Assembly: GCA_027307335.1 (NCBI GenBank)
Contig: DAHUXD010000060.1
Coordinates: forward strand, 117,347 to 181,346
Length of the DNA stretch: 64,000 bases
Direction of reading: 5' to 3'
DNA from: Acidobacteriota bacterium
GTDB lineage: Bacteria; Acidobacteriota; Thermoanaerobaculia; UBA5066; Gp7-AA6
Of the stretch, positions 43,878 through 53,460 are shown piece after piece; the stretch's first letter is position 1, and each line of letters opens with the position of its first letter. Below the pieces are notes generated by a model that made no database searches, was not told the origin of the DNA, and worked only from the letters and a program-made list of their open reading frames with translations. The position numbers and the translations under genes are program-made.

Positions 43878-46571
43878 TCATCGAAACGCGTCGAGGGGCC
43901 AAACGTCGACGCGGTGCAAATCTCGGTCGCTGACGATCACGTGTCCGAAGGCGTCGAGCGCGATGCCGGTCGGGCGCTTCAGGCCCTCCGCCTTCCACGA
44001 GCGGGAGAGCGCGCCGCTCGCGTCGTAGCGCACGATCCGGCCCTTCCAGGAGTCGGTCAGGAGCACGCTGTCGGACGGGCCGATCGCGAGATACGGCTCC
44101 GTGTAGAAGTCCTTCCAGCCGAAGACCGGGAACTGGCGCACGAAGCGGCCCTCTGCGTCGAACACCTGGACGCGGTGGTTGCCGGTGTCGGCGACGTAGA
44201 CGCGCCCCGACGGGTCCGCCGCGACGCCGACCGGCTCGACGAACTGTCCCGGTCCGGCGCCCGCGCCGCCCCAGCGCGCGGTCACGGAGCCGGACGAGAT
44301 CTCGAAGCGCACGACCCGCTTGTTGCCGGTGTCGGTCACGTACAGCGAGCCGCCGGAGACCGCGAGACCCCGCGGGCCGAAGAAGCCCCGCTCGGGGTCG
44401 ACCCAGAATCCCCGCCACTCGCCGCCCGGGCCGAACCGCGCGACGCGGTGGTTCCACGTGTCGGCGACGTAGACCTCGCCGCCCGGACCGATCGCGACGC
44501 CGCAGGGTTCGTTCAGCTGACCGTCGGCGGAGCCCTTGACCCCGAACGCCCGCAGGAAGGCGCCGTTCGCGTCGAAGACCTCGATGCGGCTGTTCTTGGT
44601 GTCGGCGACGTACACGTTGCCGCTCGGGTCGACGGCGACGCCGCGCGGCTCGGCGAACTGGCCGGGGCCGCTGCCCGCCATGCCGATCGTCCGGGGCGCC
44701 GGAAGCTCGCCGGCCTCGCCGGTGTAGTCGCGCGACGAGGTGTCCTGCACCGCGATCTGCAGCGGCTCGAGCGTGCCCGTGCCCGAGAGGTCCTTGCGCA
44801 CGTAGACGGTCGCGTCCTGCGAGCCGATCGACCCCCAGATCTCGTGGAAGAGCCACAGCCGCACGAAGTCCTTGAACGTCGGGTGGCTCTTCCCGCCTTC
44901 CTGGATGGGATCGGGGAACCACCAAGCCCGGATCGGCACGCGTTTGGCGTCGTAACGGGGCGCGAGCTGCTTCTCGAGCCCGCCCTCCGGGTCCCAGTCA
45001 GCGACGATCACGGGCGTCGTGGCCTGCTCGATGCGCGAGGCCCAGTTCACGTTGACGTCGCGCAGGTACCAGGTGAGGGGCCAGGTGCCCTCGCCGGCGA
45101 CCGTCACGACCGGCTGTCCCGCGGGAACGCGGGTCTTCGCGATCTCGACCGGAGCGAGCGCGCGGACCAGGTCGCGGGTCGTCTGGACGTAGGCGAGGAG
45201 CTCGGCGTGCCGCGGCTCCTTGCCGAGATCGTGGGCGCCGTACCGGAAGCAGGCGAGGTAGGCGCCCGTCGTGTTGACGACGAGGAGGAGGAACGCGATG
45301 GCGAGCGCCGCGCCGGCCCAGGGGCGCCGCCGCGCGGACCAGAGCCGCACGGCGCCGAGGGCGCCGAGGATCGTGAGGGGCAGCAGCGGGTGGACGGTCA
45401 GCCAGGGGACCTTCTCTCGCGCCCACGCGTAGATCGCGAGCGAGCCGGCCGCCCAGAACGCGACGAACTGCACGAACGGCGAGAGGCTCGAGCGCTCGGC
45501 GGGGCGCCTCCGGAGCGTCAGGATGGCGGAGGCGACCAGGATCACGCCGATCCAGACGAGCGCGCGCGGCGCGATGACCGCCACGTAGCGGCGGGCGACG
45601 AGGTACGCGAGGAGGGGGAGCGCGGCGGAGCGGAGGACGCGCAGGAGAGGATCGGTCCTCCAGTCGCGGCGGGAGAACGCGAAGAGCGCGGCGAAGACGA
45701 TGGCGGTGTCGTAGAAGAGGAGCTGCGGGAAGTAGTAGTACCAGGGTCCCGGGATGCGCGCGATCGAGTGCTGGCCGATCCAGTACTTGATCGCCTTGGG
45801 GATCGCGAGCCAGTCGCCGGGGTACTTGCCGAACGCGCTGTACATGCCGGCCCAGATCACGAGGAAGAGGATGCCGGCGGAGACGAGCGGCGAGAGGCGC
45901 GCGAACGACCATTTCCAGCCGGCTTCGAGCGCGGCGCGCGGGGACGCCCCCTCGGGCTCGCCGGCGCCGCGCACGAGGCACCAGAGGCCATAGGCGACGA
46001 AGAGAACACCCGTCATGTAGGCGTTCTCCTTGGTGACCCCGGCGAACGCGAAGGAGACGGCCGAGAGCAGCAGCCACTTCGAGCGGTCCGTCTCGAGGAA
46101 GCGCTGGAACGCGACGATGGTCCCGAACGTGAAGACGAGGGAGTAGAGGTCCTCCCGGATGAAGCGCGAGAAGTAGGCGAAGTGCGGCGACGTCAGGACG
46201 AAGACGGCATACACTGCCGCCGCCGGCCTCCCGATCCAGCGCGCGAGGGGAAAGGCGAAGGCGATCAGGATCAACCCGAACACGTCCGGCATCAGGCGCG
46301 CCGTGAAGTCGCTCGCCCCGACGATCTTGTAGACCGCCGCGTTCAAGTAGTAGAGAAACGGCCCGTGGTACGCGGGGTCGTAGCGCCAGTCGCCTCCCTT
46401 CGACAGGGAGTAGGACTGGTAGGCGTGGATCGACTCGTCGTGGTGGAGGGGCCGGTCGCCGAGCGCCCAGAAGCGCGACAGGATCGCCACGGCCGCGAGC
46501 GCGGCGAAAAAGAGGAGGAGGCGGGCGGACCGCGGCGCGCGGTCTTCTGCGGGCAGCCCGCTTTCGCTCAA
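43878..46571 (-). CDS. Agl23-like GT-C membrane protein (TIGR03663 type) fused to an NHL propeller
   Basis: This 897-residue protein has an N-terminal membrane half (residues about 1-500). After the first helix comes GDRPLHHDESIHAYQSY, the acidic loop of GT-C enzymes, and then RFIREDLYSL. This matches the 'flippase activity-associated protein Agl23' family known from archaeal N-glycosylation. Residues about 620-897 are NHL repeats (YVADTWNHRV, YVADTGNHRVQVF). TTG 46571 overlaps the upstream stop by 4 bp. It probably acts on lipid-linked sugars, with the propeller on the outer face; the propeller fusion is unusual in my knowledge. Confidence 0.83.
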   Translation of the reverse strand: MSESGLPAEDRAPRSARLLLFFAALAAVAILSRFWALGDRPLHHDESIHAYQSYSLSKGGDWRYDPAYHGPFLYYLNAAVYKIVGASDFTARLMPDVFGLILIAFAFPLARWIGRPAAAVYAVFVLTSPHFAYFSRFIREDLYSLVFTFGTIVAFQRFLETDRSKWLLLSAVSFAFAGVTKENAYMTGVLFVAYGLWCLVRGAGEPEGASPRAALEAGWKWSFARLSPLVSAGILFLVIWAGMYSAFGKYPGDWLAIPKAIKYWIGQHSIARIPGPWYYYFPQLLFYDTAIVFAALFAFSRRDWRTDPLLRVLRSAALPLLAYLVARRYVAVIAPRALVWIGVILVASAILTLRRRPAERSSLSPFVQFVAFWAAGSLAIYAWAREKVPWLTVHPLLPLTILGALGAVRLWSARRRPWAGAALAIAFLLLVVNTTGAYLACFRYGAHDLGKEPRHAELLAYVQTTRDLVRALAPVEIAKTRVPAGQPVVTVAGEGTWPLTWYLRDVNVNWASRIEQATTPVIVADWDPEGGLEKQLAPRYDAKRVPIRAWWFPDPIQEGGKSHPTFKDFVRLWLFHEIWGSIGSQDATVYVRKDLSGTGTLEPLQIAVQDTSSRDYTGEAGELPAPRTIGMAGSGPGQFAEPRGVAVDPSGNVYVADTKNSRIEVFDANGAFLRAFGVKGSADGQLNEPCGVAIGPGGEVYVADTWNHRVARFGPGGEWRGFWVDPERGFFGPRGLAVSGGSLYVTDTGNKRVVRFEISSGSVTARWGGAGAGPGQFVEPVGVAADPSGRVYVADTGNHRVQVFDAEGRFVRQFPVFGWKDFYTEPYLAIGPSDSVLLTDSWKGRIVRYDASGALSRSWKAEGLKRPTGIALDAFGHVIVSDRDLHRVDVWPLDAFR

Positions 46572-49500
46572 GGCATCCTCCTCTCGGCCAGGGAAACCCG
46601 GGAGACCGAAGCGCTCCCCGAGTTGACGACGTACAGGATACGGTTTTTCCGGTCGACCGCGATACCCGTCGGGTTCTGCAACTTGTTGCCCGCGTCGTCG
46701 GCGCCGATGCGCTCGACGAGTCTGCCCGTCGCGTCGAGGGCGACGACGCTGTTCGCCGCCGGATCGGTGGCCCAGATCACGCCATTCGAGTCCACCGCGA
46801 TATGCGGCTCGACGTTCTCGCCCCAGCCGGGGAACGCGAACTCGCCGCGGTAGGCGCCCTCGGGACTCAGGCGCTGGATCCGCTTGTTGCCGATGTCCGC
46901 CACGAAGATCTCGCCGTTCGGCGCGGCCGCGATGCCGACCGGGCTCGAGAACTCGCCCGCCCCGGCGCCCTTGTGGCCGACGATCTGCCGGTCCTGCAGG
47001 AGCTCGTCGTAGGAGACGACGCGGTGGTTGCCGACGTCGGTGACCCACACGCGGCCGTCCGGCGCGACCGCGATGCCGCGCGGCCCGTACAGCTCGCCCG
47101 CCGACGCGCGGAAGACGCCCGCGAGCGTGTACGCCTGGACCCGGCCGTTCCAGGTGTCCGCGACGTAGAGCGCGTCGCCCGCGATCGCGACGCCGCAGAG
47201 CTCTTTGAAGCCGTACTCGCCGCCGCCGCGGCCGCCCCAGCCGCCGAGGAACCCGCCCGCCGCGTCGTAGACGCGCAGTCGCGAGTGGCCGAAGTCGGCG
47301 ACCCACACGCGCCCCTGGTCGTCGACGGCGGCGCCGCGCGGCTCGCGCAGGTTCGCGAACGGCGGTTCCCCCGCGTTCGCCTTCTCGGCGATCGCGGGCT
47401 TCTCTTCCGGCTCGTCCTCGGGCGCGGGCGGCGCCGCCGACGCCGGCAGCGCCTCGCGCATCGGCAGCAGGAGGTCCTGCGCCGGGCCGCCGACGACGCG
47501 GTAGATCTGGGTCTCGGGGTTGTCGTACGCGAGCTCGAACCGCGCCTTGTCGGCGCGGAACTTCGCGAGGCCCGCCGCCGGATACGTCTTCTTCTCGAGC
47601 CACCCGACGTAGACGTAGCCGACGCGGTAGCGCTTGATGAGCGGCTCGATCCTCGCGGCATCCGGGTTCGTGTAGATCGACCGGACGGCCTGGCGGCGCG
47701 CCTCGATCTCGGCCTCCGGGTTGCCCCGCTGCTTGACGTGGTAGTCCCAGCCGAGGACGGTCGGCAGTCCCGTCAGCATCGAGATGCGTCCGAAGTCCTG
47801 GTACGAGGGGCCCTGCGCCTCGAGGACGACCGGGGTCCCCTCGATCGTGCGCCGCAGCCACTCGACCGCGCGGTACTCGCCCGGGTGCGCGGTCTCGAGG
47901 TAGCGCAGCCCGTCGAGCGACGGACCCGAGTACGGCGCGAAGTGGCGGCTGACCGCCGCGCGGCCGGCCGTCGCGCTCGTGAAGAACGCCGCGGCCGCGA
48001 GGAGCGCCGCCGCCGCCCGCGCGGGCCAGGCCCACCGGTCGATCACGCCGCGGCGATTGCGGCGGAAGACGAGCGCCGCGGTGCCGAGCGCGAGGAGGAG
48101 CCAGGCCTCGAGGTACAGCTTGAAGAACGTGTTCATGCGGTCGTAGATGTAGAGGCGCTGGCAGAAGAGCACGAGGAAGAACGCCGCGGCGAGGAAGCCG
48201 AGGGCGAGGCGGTCGTCGGCCGTCTCCGGCAGCACGAAGAAGGCCGCGACGAAGAGCAGGATGCCGCACGCGAGGAAGGCGTTCGGCAGCCGGTACGCCA
48301 GCGCCGCGAGCCCGATCGCGGCGACGGCCACGACGAGCGCGCGGAAGGCGCGGCCGCCGCCGCGCGACGCCAGACGCTCGGAGGAGGCCGAGAGCCACCA
48401 GGCGATCGCGAGGAAGAAGAAGAGACCGAAGATGGTCAGCTGGTCGGCGCCGGACGCGGCCGGCTCGAGGTTCTTCCCGATCCCGGGAGCGCCGCCGGTC
48501 CGGACCCACAGCGGCCGCGCGAGGAGATACCCGGAGGCGGCGGCGACCGCGATCGCGACGAGGCCGCGGCCGAGCCCCCGCCACCACGGACCGGCCGAGA
48601 GCGCGACCGAAAGCCCGGTCACCGCGAGGAGCCCGGCGAGGAGCGGCACGTCCCACGCGTTCGTCAGCGCCTGCGCAGCGCCGAGGAAACCCAGGAGCGC
48701 GGCGCCGGCGACGCGCGCCCCGGGGCGCGCGGACGGGTCCGCGTGCGTGCGCACGAGGTGGAGCGCGGCCGCGGCCACGGCGAGGAAGACCGGAATCGCG
48801 AGCACGTGCGCGTGGAGATCGGCGAACGTGAGGCTCCAGAACGGGTACTCGTTGATGGTGTCCTTGATGACGCGCGACGTCGCCCAGAAGTAGTCCCAGT
48901 CGAGCGCGCGCTTGCGGAGCAGCCACTCGCGGAGACCCGACAGGTTCCCGACGAGCAGCGTCATCGCGGCCGCGGCCGCGCCCGAGCGGATCCGTCCTCC
49001 CCAGTTGCGCCCGAGCGAGAACGCGCCCTGCAGGATCGTGCCGCCGAGGAGGCCGAAGGCGAGGTTGAACGTGAAGCGTGTCGAGAGGCGCGTCAAGTGC
49101 GTCAGGAAGACGACCATCTCCTGCCCGAACGTGTAGTAGCCGAGCGGCGCGCCGGAGAGCCACGGGTCCGACGCGGGGAGCGAGCGCGTGCGCGCGAGGA
49201 TGTTCAGGATCGAGAAGTCCATCGGCTTCTCGCCCCAGTAGATCTCCGGGTTGAAGCTGCGGATCCCGAGGAAGAGCAGGAACCCGAAGGCGAAGACGAT
49301 CTCGCTCTGGACGAGCGCGCGGCGGTTGTCGCGGAGGAACCGGAGGACGTCGTGGCGCTCGCGGAGGAAGATCCAGAGAGAGGGGAGGGCGACGAGCGCC
49401 AGGCAGAGGACGGCGGCCCGGCGGCCGTTGACGAGGACGTGGAAGGTGAGCGCGATCGTCATCGCGTACGTCGCGAAGACGAGGCCGAGGATCCGCGTCA

Positions 49501-51529
49501 GGCCGAAACCGCGGTCGGCGAAGCGCGGGAAGAGCGTCCAGGCGAGCGGCATGGCCGCGGCCCCCACGGCCGCGAGCGCGAGGTACCACGCGAGCGCCGC
49601 CCCGACGGAGCTCCCGGGCGATTCGTCCGGCTCGATCGACGGACCGGACTCGGCGGGCGCGGCGGAGCGGTCGGGGCGCACCGGGGCCGAGACCCGGCGC
49701 AGCACGCGCGGCCACTTCTCCCAGTCGTTCATCGTCGGCGGGGTCTGCGGGAGCGCGGCGAGGAGGATCCTTCGCGCCTCGGCCGCCGAATACCGTTTCG
49801 TCTTCCGGAAGAGGAGGACCCGAGGATGGTCGTAGACGGTGAACTGCTCCTCGGCCCGGTCGTCGGGAATGCGCAGCGGCCCGAGCGAGGGGTACGACGT
49901 CACGTCGGCGGCGCGCTCGAAGCCGAGCCGTCCGTCGAAGAGCGAGCGGTAGTACGCGATCGACATCGGGAAGACGTCCGGGACCCGGGTGACGTTCGCG
50001 TAGACGCGGTTCGAGGTCACCGCGACCCAGTCGGCGTCGTTCAACGCCCGGACGAGGATCTCGGCCTTCTCCCGGGAGTCCGGATCGAACATCGGCAGCG
50101 AGGGCGGACCCGCGTAGACGCCCGGGTCGTAGCCCGGCATCGGCAGCGGAAGGCCGTCGTCCCACGATTCGTTGACGATGTGCTGGCGCGCGGGGACGTG
50201 GGCGTAGATCCACCGCGTCGCGGCGACGCGCGACTGCGGCCGGCGGTAGATCGCGGTGAAGGCGATGGCCCAGAGCGCCGTGCCGGCGACGACCGCGACG
50301 GCGACGGCGCGCACGAGGCGGGGAAAGGCGGACGCGCGGAGGAACCTCGAGAACGTCACGCCGGTCAGGACCGCCAGGGCCGGGTAGGCGGGATAGAGGT
50401 AGCGGATCGACTTGACCATCGTGACGCCGTGGTACGCGAGGAGAAAGAGCACGTGCGCGCAGAGGGGCGCGAGGTCGAAGGCCCGCCGGCGCACGACGGC
50501 GACGCACGCCCAGACGAGCGCCGCGAGCGAGGCGAGGCCGAAGCAGACGCCCGCGCCCCAGAGGACGAGGTTCTCGAGCGGGAAGAGGATCGTCCGTCCC
50601 GCCCACTGGAGCGCCGGCGGGAAGCCGGCGACCGACGACGAGAGCGCGGTGAGGCGCTTCAGGTCGTCGATCCAGCGCGGGTCGAGGCGGAGCGAGAACG
50701 GGCTCGGCCCGAGGAAGATGTGGGGCAGGAAGACCCGGACGGCGGCGACCGCCGCGACGAGCGTCACGAGAACGCGCGGCACGTCGGAGAGGAGCGCGGC
50801 GAGGAAACGCCGCGTCGACGAGCGAGCCGAGCGGAGCGAGGGTCGGTCGTCGAAGGAAGACGCCGGGAGGAAACGCGCCGGGGGCCGCAGCGCCGCGACC
50901 AGAATCGCCACGCCGAGCGGCGCGAGCAGGGCGAGCGCCGTGATCTTGCACGCCGCGGCGAGCCCGATCGCGAGTCCGGTCGCCGCGTAGTCCCCGTAGT
51001 CCGTTTTGCCCTGCGCGATCCGGGTCGTCCCGAGCAGCGCCCCCGCGGTGAACGTCGCGAGGAACGTGTCGACCGCCCAGAAGTGCGAAAGCTGGATTCC
51101 GAGGACGCAGAAGGACGACAGCGCGGCCGAGAAGAGCGCGGCCCGGCGGTGGGTGAATCGCCGCGCGAGGCGGTACACGAGCCACACCGTCAGGAGGTCG
51201 AACACCCCGGAGAGCGCGCGCCCGATCAGGTAGGTGCCGTCGTAGCCGCGCTTGCCGAAGAGGGGCCCGATCGCCTTGGCCGCCACCATCGGCAGCGTCC
51301 CGTACACGAACGAGCCCTCGCCCCGGTTGTACGGGTCGAGGGGCGAGCGCTTCGCGTCGAAGTACTCCGAGGCGGTCTTCGGGAACGCGAGTTTCTCCTC
51401 GACCATCGAGATGAATCGCTCGTCGGGGTGGAGGTGGTGGCCGTCGTCCCAGTTGAGCCCCCCGAAGCGCAGGAGCCCGCCGGCCGCAAGGAGGGCGAGG
51501 AGGATCGCGCGGGCGCGATCGCGGGACAT
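46568..51529 (-). CDS. Giant membrane glycosyltransferase-like fusion: GT39-like, DUF2298, NHL propeller
   Basis: This is a 1,653-residue polytopic protein. Residues about 1-600 form a GT39-like region (GHHLHPDERFISMVEEKLAF after helix 1). Residues about 690-1260 are a DUF2298 (Chlor_Arch_YYY) region: GEKPMDFSILNILARTRSLP, GYYTFGQEMVVFLTHLTRL, NEYPFWSLTFADLHAHVLA, YDRMNTFFKLYLEAW. About 1390-1653 are NHL repeats. DUF2298 and Agl23-type proteins co-occur in Archaea and Chloroflexota. ATG 51529 is preferred; GTG 51541 would add four residues. A 64-bp dispersed repeat encodes residues about 223-244. It is likely involved in surface-glycan assembly; the reaction is unknown. Confidence 0.82.
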   Translation of the reverse strand: MSRDRARAILLALLAAGGLLRFGGLNWDDGHHLHPDERFISMVEEKLAFPKTASEYFDAKRSPLDPYNRGEGSFVYGTLPMVAAKAIGPLFGKRGYDGTYLIGRALSGVFDLLTVWLVYRLARRFTHRRAALFSAALSSFCVLGIQLSHFWAVDTFLATFTAGALLGTTRIAQGKTDYGDYAATGLAIGLAAACKITALALLAPLGVAILVAALRPPARFLPASSFDDRPSLRSARSSTRRFLAALLSDVPRVLVTLVAAVAAVRVFLPHIFLGPSPFSLRLDPRWIDDLKRLTALSSSVAGFPPALQWAGRTILFPLENLVLWGAGVCFGLASLAALVWACVAVVRRRAFDLAPLCAHVLFLLAYHGVTMVKSIRYLYPAYPALAVLTGVTFSRFLRASAFPRLVRAVAVAVVAGTALWAIAFTAIYRRPQSRVAATRWIYAHVPARQHIVNESWDDGLPLPMPGYDPGVYAGPPSLPMFDPDSREKAEILVRALNDADWVAVTSNRVYANVTRVPDVFPMSIAYYRSLFDGRLGFERAADVTSYPSLGPLRIPDDRAEEQFTVYDHPRVLLFRKTKRYSAAEARRILLAALPQTPPTMNDWEKWPRVLRRVSAPVRPDRSAAPAESGPSIEPDESPGSSVGAALAWYLALAAVGAAAMPLAWTLFPRFADRGFGLTRILGLVFATYAMTIALTFHVLVNGRRAAVLCLALVALPSLWIFLRERHDVLRFLRDNRRALVQSEIVFAFGFLLFLGIRSFNPEIYWGEKPMDFSILNILARTRSLPASDPWLSGAPLGYYTFGQEMVVFLTHLTRLSTRFTFNLAFGLLGGTILQGAFSLGRNWGGRIRSGAAAAAMTLLVGNLSGLREWLLRKRALDWDYFWATSRVIKDTINEYPFWSLTFADLHAHVLAIPVFLAVAAAALHLVRTHADPSARPGARVAGAALLGFLGAAQALTNAWDVPLLAGLLAVTGLSVALSAGPWWRGLGRGLVAIAVAAASGYLLARPLWVRTGGAPGIGKNLEPAASGADQLTIFGLFFFLAIAWWLSASSERLASRGGGRAFRALVVAVAAIGLAALAYRLPNAFLACGILLFVAAFFVLPETADDRLALGFLAAAFFLVLFCQRLYIYDRMNTFFKLYLEAWLLLALGTAALVFRRNRRGVIDRWAWPARAAAALLAAAAFFTSATAGRAAVSRHFAPYSGPSLDGLRYLETAHPGEYRAVEWLRRTIEGTPVVLEAQGPSYQDFGRISMLTGLPTVLGWDYHVKQRGNPEAEIEARRQAVRSIYTNPDAARIEPLIKRYRVGYVYVGWLEKKTYPAAGLAKFRADKARFELAYDNPETQIYRVVGGPAQDLLLPMREALPASAAPPAPEDEPEEKPAIAEKANAGEPPFANLREPRGAAVDDQGRVWVADFGHSRLRVYDAAGGFLGGWGGRGGGEYGFKELCGVAIAGDALYVADTWNGRVQAYTLAGVFRASAGELYGPRGIAVAPDGRVWVTDVGNHRVVSYDELLQDRQIVGHKGAGAGEFSSPVGIAAAPNGEIFVADIGNKRIQRLSPEGAYRGEFAFPGWGENVEPHIAVDSNGVIWATDPAANSVVALDATGRLVERIGADDAGNKLQNPTGIAVDRKNRILYVVNSGSASVSRVSLAERRMP
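50798..50861 (-). repeat. Copy A of a dispersed in-frame coding repeat
   Basis: These 64 bp match 59651-59714 at 52 of 64 positions without gaps. On the minus strand this copy encodes SSFDDRPSLRSARSSTRR and flanking residues, in a loop between membrane segments of the giant fusion protein. Confidence 0.7.
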
Positions 51530-51546
51530 GCGCAGAGGCACCGCGG

Positions 51547-52614
51547 CTATCCCGTGGCGATCGAGAGGCCCTTGCGGGCGAGGAAGCGGCCGATCTCGTC
51601 GCGGCTCTCGAGGATCCAGGCGAGGAGACGGTCGACGCCTTCCGAGGGAGGAACGCGCGGGCGCCAGCCGAGATCCTGCGCGGCGCGATCGACGTTGCAG
51701 TAGAAGACCGGCTGATCGCCGAGGCGCGTCGGAGCCGAGCCGACGGGGATCTTCCTCCCGAGCTTCTTCTCGAGGAGGACCATGAGCTCCTTCAGCGAGA
51801 GCCGGAACGCCGGGCCGCCGCCCACGTTGTACGCGCGCCCGGCCACCTTCCCGGGCGCCGCGGCGGCCGCGAGGTAGAGGCCCACGAGGTCGTCGACCCA
51901 GAGGAGGTCGCGGACCTGGAGCCCGTCGCCGTAGAAGGTGATCGGCAGGCCGAACACCGCGGCCAGCGCGAACCAGGCGACCCAGCCCTGGTCCTCCTCG
52001 CCGAACTGCCGCGGCCCGTAGATGCAGGACTGCCGGAGCGCCACCGTCGGCAGGCCGAAGCTGCGGTGGTAGTCGACGACGTACTGGTCCGCCGCGCCCT
52101 TCGAGCAGCCGTAGGGCGACTCGAAGGATAGCGGCTCGAGCTCCGAGACGCCCTGCGGCAGGTCGCGGAAGTCCCACCGCCCGTCGCGCAGGACCTCGCC
52201 CATCGAGAGGTGCCCGTAGACCTTGTTCGTCGACGCGTAGATGAGGAGGGGCGCGCGGTCGGGGGCGCCGCCGTGCCGCTTCCGGAGCGCCTCGAGCAGG
52301 CGAAAGGTCCCGAGCGCGTTGATCTCCCAGTCCGTGAGCGGATCGAGAATCGAGGTCGTGACCGCGACCTGTCCCGCCAGGTGGAGCACCGCGTCGAAAT
52401 GCTCGGCGAGAACCCGGTCCAGGGCGGCGGAGTCCCGGACGTCCGCCTCGACGAAGCGGATCTCCGGGTGGAGGCGTTCGAGCCACGCCCGGTTGAAGCG
52501 GGACGCCGGGCGAAGGAAGCTGTCCAGAACGAGGACGTCGTGGCCCTCGGCGCGCAGCCGGCGGGCCGCGTTCGAGCCGATGAACCCGGCCCCGCCGGTG
52601 ATCAGGAAGCGCAT
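51547..52614 (-). CDS. NAD-dependent nucleotide-sugar epimerase (CDP-paratose 2-epimerase-like SDR)
   Basis: This 355-residue extended SDR has the NAD motif TGGAGFIGSNAARR, the YGCSK catalytic pair (Tyr and Lys), and the segments GQVAVTTSILDP and YASTNKVYG that characterise CDP-tyvelose/paratose 2-epimerase relatives. It should make a modified nucleotide sugar for the surrounding glycosyltransferases. It lies 33 bp after the methyltransferase gene and 17 bp before the giant membrane gene. Confidence 0.85.
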   Translation of the reverse strand: MRFLITGGAGFIGSNAARRLRAEGHDVLVLDSFLRPASRFNRAWLERLHPEIRFVEADVRDSAALDRVLAEHFDAVLHLAGQVAVTTSILDPLTDWEINALGTFRLLEALRKRHGGAPDRAPLLIYASTNKVYGHLSMGEVLRDGRWDFRDLPQGVSELEPLSFESPYGCSKGAADQYVVDYHRSFGLPTVALRQSCIYGPRQFGEEDQGWVAWFALAAVFGLPITFYGDGLQVRDLLWVDDLVGLYLAAAAAPGKVAGRAYNVGGGPAFRLSLKELMVLLEKKLGRKIPVGSAPTRLGDQPVFYCNVDRAAQDLGWRPRVPPSEGVDRLLAWILESRDEIGRFLARKGLSIATG

Positions 52615-52647
52615 GTCTTCGTCAACGAGGGAACCAACCTAAGCCGA

Positions 52648-53460
52648 TCATTTTACAGGAGATTCGGGTTTTCTCCTACAGACGAAGGCGATGCAGGACC
52701 CGAGCTCCGGCTCGGGCTCGTCGACGTAGCGGGAGAGGCGCCGCACCCAGAAGCGGTTGTCCATGAGAGCCGGCGCCGGCACCCAGCGTCCGGTCAGCCG
52801 CCGCGACACCAGGTGCGGGAGGCTCCAGTAGTGGCTGCGATGGAACGCGCGCGTCGCCTCGGGCGACATGTAGTACCGCCAGCGCACGACCTCGAGCCCC
52901 GCCGCCTCGAACCGCGCGCGCCACGTCTCGGGCGAATCGAAGTGGAAGTGCACGGCCTTGCGGTTGAACCAGTCGACGTAGGCTCGGTGGAGGCCGCCGA
53001 GGCCGATCCGCCGCCAGGCGCGCGCGTCGGTCAAGAGCTCGCGGAAGCGGTCTCCGATCACGGTCGTCGCGAACACGCCGCCCGGCGCCAGGACGCGCCC
53101 GATCTCCGCGACGGTCTTCTCGATCGCGGGGATGTGCTCGAACACGCAGTTCGACACGACCGAGCGGAAGCGCGCGTCGGGAAACGGCATGGCGCCCGAG
53201 TCCGCGGCCGTGACCAGCCGGTACACGCCGCGGCCCTTCGCCTCGGCGAGGTCCGCGACGCCGGGATCGAGGCCGACGTCGGCACCCTCCGGGAAGAGGA
53301 CCGAGCCGAAGTGGCCGTCCCCGCAGCCGATGTCCAGGATCGGCCGCGGGAAGGAGACGTCGGCGAGGATCCGCGCCTCGATCGCGCGGATGAGCACGCG
53401 GTGGAGCGGCATCTCCCGCAGGTGCGCGCGCAGGATCGCGTCCGACGCGCCTCCGGTCAT
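52648..53460 (-). CDS. Class I SAM-dependent methyltransferase
   Basis: This 270-residue protein has motif I DIGCGDGHFG, VGLDPGV at the second strand, and SNCVFEHIP as the motif II region. The C-terminal part (AFHRSHYWSLPHLVSRRL) is of a type often seen in polysaccharide loci. Its substrate is probably a sugar or lipid-linked intermediate. The ATG overlaps the GT4 stop by 4 bp. Confidence 0.85.
   Translation of the reverse strand: MTGGASDAILRAHLREMPLHRVLIRAIEARILADVSFPRPILDIGCGDGHFGSVLFPEGADVGLDPGVADLAEAKGRGVYRLVTAADSGAMPFPDARFRSVVSNCVFEHIPAIEKTVAEIGRVLAPGGVFATTVIGDRFRELLTDARAWRRIGLGGLHRAYVDWFNRKAVHFHFDSPETWRARFEAAGLEVVRWRYYMSPEATRAFHRSHYWSLPHLVSRRLTGRWVPAPALMDNRFWVRRLSRYVDEPEPELGSCIAFVCRRKPESPVK

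Noticed and set aside
43878..51185. A 2,435-codon open frame on the minus strand
   Set aside because: Only the last 898 codons (from 46571) are the Agl23-NHL gene. The rest is an Arg/Pro-rich shadow of the giant fusion gene in another frame.
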